The notes under the pieces were generated by a model. The model worked only from the letters and a program-made list of their open reading frames with translations, had not been told where the DNA came from and did no database searches. The position numbers and the translations under genes were made by a program. Positions 1-10,775 of a DNA stretch of 51,765 nt are shown here, piece after piece (the stretch's first letter is position 1; every line of letters begins with the position of its first letter). This stretch comes from Silene noctiflora (Eukaryota > Streptophyta > Magnoliopsida > Caryophyllales > Caryophyllaceae), in NCBI GenBank assembly GCA_009801015.1, contig VHZZ01000018.1, positions 39,502 to 91,266 of the forward strand, read 5' to 3'.

Positions 1-292
1 CAAAAAGTGGCCCGGACCGGCCGGTCCGGTCCGGTCCAGACNGGATACATACCGGTCCGGTCTCCGGGTCACAAAAAATATGGTGACCGGTCTCCAGTCC
101 GGTCCATATTAAAAAATAAAACTCAATTTTCCTTGTAAAGTAGTACCGGTCCGGTCCAAACGCGGAAAAAACCGGACCTTAAGGGTTGCGGTCCGGGTCG
201 CCTCATAACCGGTCCGGTCCCCGGTCTTAGGATATGTGGTGATCCGGTCCGCGGGTTCATCTGGTCCGGTCCGATTTCGGACCGGTGAATAA
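1..292. repeat. GC-rich GGTCCGGT-motif repeat, truncated by left edge
   Basis: The first 290 bases contain many copies of a 6-10-base motif built on ACCGGT/GGTCCGGT, separated by AT-rich spacers. Composition differs sharply from the AT-rich sequence that follows. Dense short subterminal motifs of this kind are typical of hAT-type DNA transposons, but no terminal inverted repeat or target duplication is visible because the window cuts the element. A reverse-strand open frame here is only a by-product of the repeat. One ambiguous base lies near position 42. Confidence 0.5.
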
Positions 293-2060
293 CCCTAATT
301 AAAATAGGGTAAGCGAAAAGCGACCATTTATTAGTCATAATATTTTAGATATAATTGCGAGGATATATTAAGTTTTAAGAAGCTCAAAAGAATGCGTACG
401 TAGGACTACTCATATCAATGAAATGCAATTTATTTGTTGGAAGCTTATTTGATCAAGACTTACAAGTAAGCGTGTCTAGTTAATGGTATTCTCACGACTA
501 ATTGACCTCTTGTAATTAGTTCGTAAAACAAAATTATTGATAACTAAACTTTCATTTAGCCGATAAATAATATTTGTATAAATAAACTCGTTCTACACAA
601 TATATTTATATTCAATTAGTCTTGTTTAAGACGAATATATCCAGTTTACAATTTAAAAAGGTCAATTATCCTTTTTAATATATAATACAAACTATTATTG
701 TTGATAAACTATTTTACATCAATCTTAAACAATAATTTATGAAAGGGTGCTGATTTTTGCAGTATAATATTGACAATTATACCCCTCTCATTTTCTCTCT
801 CTAACTTCTCTCTAACTTATTCTCTCTCATTTCACTTCCCACTATTGTGGAGGAAGAAAGAAAATAAAAATAAAAGAAATCAAGCCAACACACAACGTAC
901 TACTACCGGTAATTAACTATTACAATACAACATTAACCACCCAAGACACTCGTCGGTCAACCCGACCCTCGCCGGCAAACTGAACCACCACCAACACTGT
1001 CGTCAAGCAGCCCTCCCTCCTGCACCTATCGGCCCTCACACGGCCAACCCTCCTACCACCGTACCACTGCTCCAACGCCGACGGACCATCGTCGAAACAT
1101 ACCAGCAACGACTGTCCATAAACAACTACCAACAAATCCACCATAATTGAAGAATTATAAACCGCACCGACGATCAACCTTTAATTAATTTACACATAAA
1201 CTCTAATTAAAAAGGAACAAAATTATAAGAAAGAGTCAAATTAATTATTAATATAGGATTAACGAATTAATTACCCGCTAGTCACTCGATTAACCATTCG
1301 TAATTAAATAATTTTATTGATGTTGAAAATTGTTAAGGTTTCAACACTTTCAATGATAGAGAGAATAGGTAGAGAGATGATTAGTTTTGATGTTTTTTTA
1401 CTTGAGGATAGATAAATGGAGAACTTAGTGCAAAAAGTACTGTAATGAGTAAAAATCGTACTGCGAAAATAATACAAATAAGATTATACATCCAGTTGTA
1501 TATAAGCATTGTACAAACAAGGTATAAGAATCCGAGCTTATATGTATTTTTTCTGAGCTAATGCAAAGTTCATATTTTTAATGTGTAAATGGATGAGATC
1601 AGATACTTTTTAATAAAACTCATATTATTTAACATAAATTTCAGATACTTTATTACAAAGCTCAGATTCTATACCGTACAACTAGTTGTATAGTTCATGA
1701 ATTGCGAAAATAAATTGCGTTTATGAAAATTTACGTAAGACGGTGTTACATGAGAACGACGGGAGGAGGAAAAAATTCACGAGAATTAGTAAGAGGAATA
1801 AGCTCCACATCAAGCGGTGTAGAAAAAAACCCTAAAAACCAAATAACAAGGCGAACCTCCTATTAAAAGTAAGCCCCTTTTTCTACGATTAACCCTAATT
1901 TTATAAAATCCCCAATTTCTCCCCATTCTCTCTCTACTTTCCCCTAAATTTCTCGATTTGCACCTAATTCTCTCTTATTTTCTTCAATTAACGTATCGAT
2001 TAAGTTTTTCCTAAGCAATCGTATCAGAAGAAAGTAATTAATTTTGTAAACCTAGAAATT
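293..2060. other. Intergenic region and 5' leader of the LIF2-like gene
   Basis: No coding region is supported. The left part is plain AT-rich sequence, and a CT-rich patch lies at 780-835. A C-rich stretch at 930-1150 has a reverse-strand open frame with no recognisable domain. A candidate 230-bp repeat is at 1473-1702. The last 150-200 bases before the ATG at 2061 are pyrimidine-rich (TCTCTC, CCCC runs), as expected for a plant 5' leader. I could not place a TATA box with confidence. Confidence 0.5.
1473..1702. repeat. Dispersed repeat with 11-bp flanking duplication
   Basis: The 11-mer TGCGAAAATAA occurs immediately left (1462-1472) and right (1703-1713) of this 230-bp block, as a target-site duplication would. 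A subterminal motif ATTATACATCCAG reappears in reverse complement, with one change, near 21831-21845, so the sequence is dispersed in the window. Terminal inverted repeats are weak; superfamily not assigned. Confidence 0.45.
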
Positions 2061-5000
2061 ATGCCTCCGAAATCGAAGAAATCGACGCCGGCGAGTACGG
2101 CGGCGAAGAGGGCAGCTAGGAAAGGTGTCTCGAAAGTTGCTGATGTCAAGCAAGCTGAAGTTAGGGTTGAAGATGATGATAGTAATAAGATTAATTCTGT
2201 TGACTTGATTATTACGCAGAAATCTGGAGATAATGGATCTGTTCCTATGAAAAGTAAGTTGATTTTTGTTCAATTTATGATGAATTTATTGATTTTATGT
2301 TTGTTTTATTGGTGATTATGTTTTGATTTGTATGTTGATTGTTAAAGATTTAACTTGTTTGTTGTTATCAACTGTTAAAAGATTGGGGATTTAGATTAGG
2401 GTTGATTTGATTCGATGTTAGGTTATGAGGATATGAAATTATGTTGTTAATTAGTCAACCTTAGCTGAGAAATTGAAATATTGGGGATTTTCGATCTAGG
2501 GTTGAATTTGATTTGATTTGATTTGAATATAGGTTATAAATTTTGAATTTGTTGTCAATTAGTCAAACCCAGCTGAAAAATTACTTCAAGTTTGACAAAA
2601 ACAAACATGAGTGCTTTAAGTTATGGAAATTGATGGGTAGTGGCGGATCCAAGATTTGTAGTTAAGGCCGCGATAAATTTTAGGGGGTGGAGTGCTAATG
2701 CTGAACAGAGAATTAGAAAAAAGTCAATTTTTTTTTTGACAAAATACTTGTTTTTGAATGTGCTATCACCCATGGACAGTTCTAAAGGATGATTCATGTC
2801 ATCCGACCCAAACCATTTTGGGATTAAGGCTGAGATGTTGTTGTTGTTGTACTTGTTTTTGAATGTTTGGGGGGCGACCACCCCTGTTAGCCCACTTAGT
2901 TATATGACTGTTGATGAGTGGTTTTACTTTGAATATATTTGTAGTAATTGGTAGGAATCATAGCCAAATGTGTGATAGGAGAGAAATATCTGTACTTTGA
3001 ATGTTGGTTCTGATATGAATGTTATATATGATAGTGCTAAGGCAGTAACAAATATTGTAGTTGTATCGAACTATTTTGTTGTATGTATTGTTGGTCGTTC
3101 TTTCAACTTGTATGTTTTAATATGTGCCTTGATTTTTATCTTTGTTGGTTACTCGGTATATTAGGCGTGATTATCTTGAAAAGTTAAATAGATATTATCG
3201 CATTCTATTCTTAAAGGTTGGTGCTTGGCTTCAAGTAATTAAATCATCGAACCAATGGAGAACAAGATATGTTACTTTTAACATGAGTGAACTATATGTG
3301 TTGAACTTATTCCTTTCTTCGCTGTTTGGATGCTTAGGGTGGGGGCGAAAGTTTTGAGCAGTGGGCCTCATGTATTACCTTTGATGATGCGTGGTATTGG
3401 TTGGCTTTACTCTTAACGCTTAATGCTGTAAAGTCAGATGCTTTACACTTAATTGCACATTGGGATAATGCAACATGCCTGTGTATTGTTACATTTGGGA
3501 TTATTTCCCCAAGTCTTCTATGCCCTCGAAGCGGGTTAGTTACTGTCCCAGGAAGGGACAATTGAATATTTGACGCGTGTAACATGTGGAAAATATTGTC
3601 GTAATGGAGTGGATAAATCCTTTAACCCACAGCCTACAACTTATATTCACTTCATAAGCATGACAGATTACTGGAATTCAGAATTTGATTTAACTTTCAC
3701 AAGTTTGCACATGATGTGCATAAGAAAAACTTGTATCTAGAGGGAAAGGAACCCTTTGCTTCCTACATCCCGAGGTCTTCTAGTAGATGTGCTGGTGGGA
3801 AACAAAAGAATAAGGAAAGTTTTGTGAATGCTCCCTCCATTCATGATAGATTTATGTATGCTTTATAGTAGCGGATGAGCTCCCATATGTGCGTATGTAT
3901 AAAAGGGAATGTGAGTTCTCAGTGGTCATTGTTATTATGTCTTGACTTGTTTCTTGCATTATTATGTACAAGATCTTCCAACCAACATCTTAAGTTCAAG
4001 TGTGCATACAGCATATAACACCTTTAATGGTCCTATAAAATGGAAATTATCTTTTCATAGCTGAAATATGTTCAGAAATGAGTTAAGATTCTGTCACTGC
4101 TTCTGAGGTTTGATAAGTAGAGATTATTCAATGCTCACTTCATTAGGCGCTTCCCATTTTACACCACAAGGGTTTAACTATGGAACCAGAGTAGCAGGTT
4201 TTGGATCTGACTGAAAGAAGATGTACCCCATGTACATGTACATGAACATGAGACATGCTACTTCGTACTGTTTTATAATTGATTAGATTTGACCATGTTA
4301 ATATTGTGTTTGATACTGGAACTGCAAGGTTTAGCGGGGGTTTCTTTTTTATGCTAACCCAACTCTTTGGGACTTCTATTCGCTCACACTGGGGACAGCA
4401 TGTTAACTAGGCCAGTATTTGTTTCAACCTCTCTTTTCTTACAGAGGAAGATGAGGTTAAAGAGGATGAATATGAAAGAGGGGAACGCCTAGACCTTGAG
4501 GATAATGAACCAGAGTATGAACCAGAAGAGTATGGTGGTGATTATGATGATAAGGATGTTGACCAAGAAGATTTTCAGGAAGAAGGGTATGAAGTAGTGG
4601 AGGAAGTTGTGGAGGGTGAAGAAGTTGAGGAGGGTGACATGGTTGAGGAGGATGTGGATGATGTTCCAGAGGAATATGAGGGAGAAGATGATGAGCAGGC
4701 CGATGTGAGTGATGGTCATGATCTTGAGGAAGAGCACGAGGAGGAGCAAGATCATGAGCATGATGAAGAGCAAGATCATGAGCATAATGAGGAGCAAGAA
4801 CACGGCCATACTGATTTGGTTGATGCTGCAGAAGAACATGAACATCATGAAGTTGTCAAAGAGAGGAGGAAAAGAAAGGAATTTGAAGTTTTTGTTGGTG
4901 GGTTAGACAAAGATGCCACCGAGGAAGACTTGAAGGAAGTTTTCAGTGTTGTTGGTGAGATTACTGAAGTCAGGCTTATGAAGAATCCTCAGACCAAAAA

Positions 5001-8000
5001 GAACAAGGGCTTTGCTTTCCTGCGTTTTGCTACTATCGAACAAGCTAAGCGTGCTGTTACAGAACTTAAAAATCCAGTGGTACTTGTTTTGATCTTGTTG
5101 TAGATTTGAGTGACTACTGCCTATAAACCAAGAATTATGTAGAATTACTTCTAACACCAAAACTTCCAGGTGAAGGGAAAACAATGTGGTGTGACGCCCA
5201 GTCAAGACAGCGATACACTGTTTTTGGGTAACATATGCAAGACATGGACAAAGGAAAAAGTAAGTAGTCTGTGGACCAATATCCCCATCAGATTCAATTT
5301 ACTCATTGGTAGGAGCTACATTGTTGATTTCTGTTTCGTCCATGTTAATCTGTATTCCAGTTAAAAGAGACATTAAAATCTTACGGAGTAGAAAATATTG
5401 AGGATTTGACGCTGGTGGAAGATAGTAACAGTGAAGGAAAGAATAGAGGTTTTGCCTTTCTGGAGTTCCCCTCCCGATCAGAAGCGATGGATGCTTTTAA
5501 ACGTCTCCAAAAGAGGGACGTTTTATTGGGAATTGAAAGGCCCGCCAAAGTTTCATTTGCAGATTCTTTCATTGATCCTGGAGATGAAATTATGGCACAG
5601 GTAACAAGATATTGATCCTGCAAGATGTCATTTATTCACGTTCTAGTAAATGTAATAGTGATATATATTTCTCGTTAATGCAATAGTGATATATTGGTTG
5701 CAAATTTCTCCTTGTGACTGTATTTGCTTGCTGAATGTTCCGTTTTTTTGTTGATGCAATTTCTAACTCCATTATGTTAGCTTGGTTTGTTTAAATTTAA
5801 GTGATGTCTCTCCTTTCCTCAATCTACGCTGATGGTCGGGTTGGGATTGGAGGTGTGGTTTAGATATATGGAGTAAGTATTGATTGAGTATATTTTGACT
5901 GTTACTTGTCAGGTCAAAACTGTGTTTATTGATGGTCTACTTGCCTCATGGGATGAGGACCGTGTCCGCAACCTGCTCAGTAAGTTTGGAGAAGTTGAAA
6001 AGGTTGAACTTGCTCGAAATATGCCATCTGCCAGAAGAAAGGATTTTGGATTTGTTTCATTTGACTCCCATAATGCAGCAGTGACATGTGCCAAAAGTAT
6101 CAATAATGCTGAGTTGGGTGAAGGAGATTCCAAGGTTGAAAACTGATTGAGCTGGTTTTAATTGCTGTGCATACACAGACATTCTCATATATTCATATAC
6201 CCTTTTTAAAAATTGTTTATCTGCAGACTAAAGTAAGAGCCAGATTGTCAAGGCCACTGCAGCGGGGCAAAGGTAAAAATCAACCTCGTGCTGACCATAG
6301 GCCTAGTCGAGCTGCTGGTCGTGCTGCTGGACGGCGCCCTAGAGCTCCTTGGAATCGGCCTCTTCCACCACGTCCTCTTCCTGCTCGTGTTAGAGGATTT
6401 GGAAATCGTGCGCCAGTACTTGCTGATCGTAACATGAAGAGGCCTATGGCACCAAGGGATAGACGCCCCCCACCACCATTACCCGCTAGAGCAAGGCCAT
6501 TGCCGCCTGCACCAAGGTCTTACAAGAGAAGAGCTCCTGGTATGCAATTTCCACCGAGTTCTTTTTGAAGTGAAGTAGCGGTAATTCAGTGCAATTTCCA
6601 ATACGTTTTTCCTTAGGGGTCATTCAAGCCCATCAATTTTGTGTCGTTAATATAAGAGTAAGGCTATGTACCTCTGATCGCCCTTACCGCACTATTGGCT
6701 TGATCCTTTAAGGCATTATATGTTGAGATTTCACATAGCTCTTTCATGCAGCTCTTCCACCTCCGAAGAGTAGTTTCAACCGAGACTATTCTAGAAGGGA
6801 AGAACAGCCACCCAGGAGCAGGGCTGCAGCTGACTATGCTTCTAGGTTGCCACCAGAGAGACGTCCATCTTATAGGGATGATTATCCTCCTGCTCGTGCA
6901 CCTGTCTACTCTGATGTGCATAGGAGCAGTGCTTCTCGCTCTGCTGTGACTGCGAGAAGACCCTATTCAGATGACAGCTATAGCCAACGTTATGAAAGAC
7001 CACCTTCAAGTTACCGTGAAGGACGTCCTCGTGATTATGAGTCTGCATCTGGTTCCAAGCGACCATATAGTGCTTTGGTTAGTTTATAGTATATGTTCTT
7101 ACTGTAATCCTCCATTTAATTTCACTTCACTTTCTCATTCTTATATATTTTGGCAAATGTTTTAATGTTCTATTTATATTGTAGGATGATGCCCCTTCAC
7201 GATACAGTGAGCCTGGTCACAGTGTTCGTCATTCAAGGGCACGTTTAGACTATGATATGCCTGGAAGTGCCTCACAGTATGGAGACACCTATGGTGATAG
7301 GTTAGCATCTTTAAAGTTGCATTTGGCTCCTTCTTTTTCTCCCTCTCCCTCGTCCTCCCCCCTTCCTTTTCTCGTGTTGCCTGACTAAATTGTAAGTATT
7401 GATTACAGAATGGGAAGATCTGCTGTCGGATATAGTAGCAGTAGCAGAAGTTCCTTAACAGCTCAAGACTCCCATGGGCTGTACAGTAGCCGTCAAGGAA
7501 TGAGCTATAGTGGTATGTCCTCGTACACTTTTTCAAAATTTGAGGAGTTGCGTATCGAAGACTGAAACCCTGGTAATGTTGATTGCTTGTAAGTCTGTAA
7601 CATGTTAATCACTGTTTCAGGATCTTATGGTGGCAGCGATGGTGGGGCGTACTCCTCAAGTTATGGCGGTGACTATAGTTCCCGTGGGGCTGACGTAAGT
7701 TCCATTTCGAAGCATCTATATGTGTGATAGGTTAATTATTCTAGTTTATTGTTCTGTTATCTATAATAATTATTCTAGTTAGAAGTGGAGATAGAGATAT
7801 CTCCCAGGCATTATTCCCTTCGTTTAGTAGTAGCTCGCAAGTACTAATGCAGCAAATGCCTAACATCACAGGTCGGTGGTAGCTCCTATTCTACAATGTA
7901 TTCAAGCCGAGGTATGAGTGGCAGCAGCAGTTACATGGGAGGCGGAAGTTCTAGCCGTGGTGTTAGCGGTAGCAGCTACATGGGAGGTGGAGGTTCAAGC

Positions 8001-8012
8001 TCTTACTACTGA
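2061..8012 (+). CDS. LIF2: Three-RRM hnRNP R/Q-like RNA-binding protein (LIF2 family)
   Basis: Predicted exons: 2061-2253, 4445-5079, 5170-5259, 5361-5600, 5913-6134, 6227-6539, 6752-7077, 7185-7300, 7409-7512, 7621-7694 and 7872-8012, all GT-AG and phase-consistent; 817 aa. The order is a basic N-terminus, a Glu/Asp-rich segment (about 66-205) with a 24-bp tandem repeat giving EEQDHEH copies, RRM1 from about 211 (FEVFVGGLDKDATEEDL), RRM2 from about 291 (DTLFLGNICKTW), RRM3 from about 388 (KTVFIDGLLASW), then an Arg/Pro/Tyr/Gly/Ser-rich tail. The three-RRM core matches what I recall of Arabidopsis LHP1-INTERACTING FACTOR 2 and its paralogues, nuclear proteins tied to Polycomb-target gene regulation. 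This protein is longer than Arabidopsis LIF2 because of the tail. Exon 2 could end at 5076; 5079 fits the family better. The symbol is by family; orthology was not tested. Confidence 0.9.
2638..2910 (+). mobile_element. hAT-type MITE with nested SINE, in LIF2 intron 1
   Basis: The element starts TAGTGGCGGA and ends with a degraded copy of the inverted terminus (GACTG). The flanking 8-mers are TTGATGGG (2630-2637) and TTGATGAG (2911-2918), an 8-bp duplication with one mismatch, the hAT signature. The interior shares GGGGGCGACC and CCCCTG-TAGCCC blocks with the 171-bp copy at 13852-14022. Removing the nested SINE and one copy of its duplication leaves about 168 bp, matching that copy. Confidence 0.75.
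2762..2849 (+). mobile_element. SINE 3' fragment with TTG tail
   Basis: An 88-bp insert ends in (TTG)n and is bounded by a perfect 17-bp direct repeat, TACTTGTTTTTGAATGT, at 2745-2761 and 2850-2866. A long perfect target duplication plus a simple 3' tail is diagnostic of target-primed retroposition. TTG tails are known in plant SINEs such as tobacco TS. No A or B box is visible, so the copy is probably 5'-truncated. A relative lies on the minus strand at about 39000-39058. Confidence 0.78.
4743..4805 (+). repeat. 24-bp in-frame tandem repeat in LIF2 acidic region
   Basis: GAGCAAGATCATGAGCAT and its following bases repeat in steps of 24 bp, about 2.5 copies, encoding a Glu/Gln/Asp/His octad. 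It keeps the reading frame and is likely to vary in copy number. Confidence 0.75.
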
Positions 8013-8841
8013 ATAGAGTAATCAACCGACTGAGGGTTCAGCAGTTCATGGCCAGGGCACTAGCGGTATGGTATTAAGGCTTGCATCTATGGAGTGTGAA
8101 GACGGGTGATAAGAATAAACTTTTACACTTCACGAATTTAAGACGTAGTTTAGAGAGTAGTTTTTACGATTGGTAGGCGTGCCTCTTTTATATGTAAAAA
8201 TGTAAGTTCTATTTTTGTATGGGATAATAAACTCTTGTTATAAGATAATTAAGTGTAATGCTGCCATTTATCGCAGTTATCGCCTTCCCTCGTCTTCATC
8301 TCAAAATCATTCCTGTAAATCAGATTGGGTTTACTGTTTAGCTGTCGATGTTTTGGTAATGTTTTTCAAGGTCAGGGCGCGGTCTCTGAATTCCATGTCG
8401 TGAAACTTCTTTTCTGAACTCAACGTCCAAACCGTGTTGTGCCATTTTGACAATGTTGCTTTCTGGCAGATTAATATTACATCTATTCCTAATTTTCTGA
8501 AAGGAGCGAAAAATTTATCAGCGCTTTTACCACTCTGAATCGATGCTAGTGTAATGCTTATGTTAATATGATCTATGCTACTCGGAAAAGCTCAGGTTAC
8601 ACGATCTCAGTATCTAAAGAGTGGGTACGCCCTTACATATCTACACGGTTCTTGCAACTCGAGGTCAAGATGATAGTGTCGTTTTAAAGGAGGAAAACAA
8701 AAATCGACAAAATTGAGTCTATGGCTCGCCGTAGTATGGATGAATTTTAGAAAAGACGAATCAAACAAAATGATAAATTTTAAAATTCTAGCAAAACAAT
8801 AAAACAAACACCCCATTTATTAGAAGATCCCATTTCTAGTT
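8013..8841. other. LIF2 3' region and intergenic spacer
   Basis: The 3' untranslated region probably occupies the first 200-260 bases; AATAAA-like strings occur at 8113-8118 and 8225-8230. Beyond that I see no coding region, and the short open frames lack codon or domain support. Confidence 0.5.
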
Positions 8842-9045
8842 CACAAATTCTTATGGAAGACAGTCACTATCCGTCACAAACTGAAAACAGATAATGCCTC
8901 TCTCATAATATGCAAGTGATACTAGTGATACTATCGATGGGGTGCTTCATTTTTCCCCACTTGTCCTCCCACTTGCCTTATTGGGAGGGACATTATCCGT
9001 CTTCAGCTTGTGATGGATACTGTCTGTCACAAGCAAGACGCATTG
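8842..9045 (-). mobile_element. MITE of the 9-bp-TSD family, reverse orientation
   Basis: It starts CACAAATTCTTATGG and ends GCAAGACGCATTG, the reverse of the better-preserved copies. Internal ATCCGTC and GTCACAA motifs and the inverted CCTCTCA/GGGAGGG arms are shared with the family. The flanking duplication is not clear here, so the exact ends are inferred by comparison. Confidence 0.7.
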
Positions 9046-9765
9046 CTAATTTGAAATATTTAAGAAAATGAAGTAGTTAATGCCTCATAAGGTATAATAC
9101 TAACATTTTGGTGATGTTTCTGTCATTTTCTATTACCATTATTTGTTTGAAAGCTTTGTAAGGCACATGCACAATCACAATTGCACATGCCCTATGTCCC
9201 TTGTTACTTATCCTTTTCTCAACTTGTCCATTACATTTTCTTGTGTATGTTGTCTTTTCTTCATTTTTACCTCCACAATTTCTTCGGGCGTATCCGTCTT
9301 AAATTTAATACGGGTTAAGTAGTACGTATGAGATAAATGCAGAATGCATGGAGTATAGTAAAAGATTTGTTAACCTGTTTTATCCGTCTTAAAGGACACT
9401 AACTGTTTAGTTCTTGATAGTTTATCCCACATTTTCTTACCTCATTTTCCTATGTTAATTTCCTTATGGTTTTGTAGGGTAGACTTGATAAACGAGTTAT
9501 TTGGTTTCATTCAGGTCGGGTCCCCATTTGAGGCAAGATTGTTACATTGACATGTCATTATATCGGGTCATCTCGAATCAGGTAGTTTTTGTTACTTTGA
9601 TTTCTTTTAATTGTAAAGAGTTTTTATAAATCATATCGGGTCATCTCGAATCAGGTAGTTTCAAGACTAGCATTCCTGGTCTATTTTACCATGGCCATCA
9701 CAAGCTTTATTTGGAAGTTTACCTTTATTTCAAGCTGTAAATGGACCCAAACAAGTGCAAAATGC
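9046..9765. repeat. Intergenic spacer with a 29-bp direct repeat
   Basis: No gene is seen. A 29-bp sequence beginning ATATCGGGTCATCTCG occurs at 9560-9588 and again at 9633-9661. The motif GTCTTAAATTTAA near 9297 recurs around 28774 and 48596, suggesting a dispersed repeat whose limits I cannot define. Confidence 0.5.
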
Positions 9766-9925
9766 ACTATTTGTCACAAGCTGAAGACGGATAGTGCCCC
9801 TCTCACAATATGCAAGTGGCATCATCCATTGGTTGCTTCATTTCCCCCCATTTGGCCTCTCACTTGCCATATTGTGAGAGGAACACTATCCGTTTTCAGC
9901 TTGTGACGGATAGACGTTTTGTGGT
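9766..9925 (+). mobile_element. MITE of the 9-bp-TSD family, diverged ends
   Basis: It carries the family core: GTCACAAGCTGAAGACGGAT near the left end, TGCAAGTGGC inside, and CCGTTTTCAGCTTGTGACGG near the right end, forming an imperfect hairpin. The terminal bases of other copies are missing or changed and no clear target duplication is visible, so the limits are approximate. Confidence 0.65.
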
Positions 9926-10100
9926 TGATAAATAAGACAAAATATATCTATCTATAGTACAATACAAGTTGTAAGAAAGTGAGAACACACAAACATTTAT
10001 AACATTTCTAAGCCAGTCTGTAAAGAACATACACCCATCTGTATTACTACTAATTAAAACTCTTATTTCTGATGCAAATTATGTTGCCTAAAAAAGTAAT

Positions 10101-10223
10101 AAAAATTCTTGTGTCTTTCGGAAAGACCGTCTTCCTTACACCTAAAGACAATCTATCAAATAAAATTATTATAATGACTTAAATATAAAAAGTATGGTCC
10201 TTCCGAAAGACACAAGAATTTTT
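10101..10223. repeat. Fold-back element with 28-bp near-perfect arms
   Basis: The arms at 10101-10128 and 10196-10223 are reverse complements with one mismatch in 28. The 67-bp spacer is AT-rich. Each arm also contains a smaller palindrome around TCTTTC-CG-GAAAGA. It looks like a small fold-back MITE. I cannot tell whether it is transcribed. Confidence 0.75.
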
Positions 10224-10775
10224 CCAATCCACAAAGAACTCTCCCACTAAATTCAAATAATCAAAGACTTAATTATTTTGTAGTTGAAATATGACAATAT
10301 TAAGTAATCTGAAATTTTAATTAGAATTTTTCATGAAATTTTAATTAGAATTTTCGAGTTTACCATCTTGCACTATCTCACCTCCTATTTTTTTTTTTTA
10401 CCTCCTCTAATTTTCTTTATGTTTTTTTGCTTAGTTCCGACACATTTTTCATTATAATTCATCTCGAAATAACCTTTATTTTTACTTGAACCTAAAAGTC
10501 CGATTGTGAACATATAATCCTTTTAATCCGTAAGGCCGTAACAGATGAAACCTTTGAAAGATAATCTTGTATTCTTGTACATACAATTCTCTAAGCCCGT
10601 AATAGATAAAACCTTTAAAACACCGGGATAATGTTATCGTAACAGAACAAAAAAAAAAAAAGACAAATTAGACAAGAGTAGTTGAAAAAACCCATGTTCT
10701 TCTTTCACCAATTGAACTAAAATAGATTAAACAACTAAATACAAGTCATTAAGATCTAATTGAATAATTAGCTAA
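10224..10775. other. Spacer downstream of the cyclin gene
   Basis: AT-rich sequence with several homopolymer runs (T9 near 10390, A13 near 10650). The bases nearest 10775 are probably the 3' untranslated region of the minus-strand cyclin. No other feature is supported. Confidence 0.45.

Larger units (their letters stand above)
2254..4444 (+). other. Long intron 1 of the LIF2-like gene
   Basis: This 2.2-kb intron runs from GTAAGT at 2254 to ACAG at 4441-4444. It holds the nested hAT/SINE insertion at 2638-2910; the rest is AT-rich, and the open frames in it lack recognisable domains. A 10-bp GATTTGATTT-type repetition lies near 2510-2525. A long first intron ahead of the acidic exon may carry regulatory sequence, but nothing specific is visible. 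Confidence 0.7.

Noticed and set aside
4489-4848. 119-residue reverse-strand frame rich in Ile/Leu/Phe
   Set aside because: It is the antisense of the Glu/Asp-rich second exon of the LIF2-like gene; GAR codons read backwards give hydrophobic codons.
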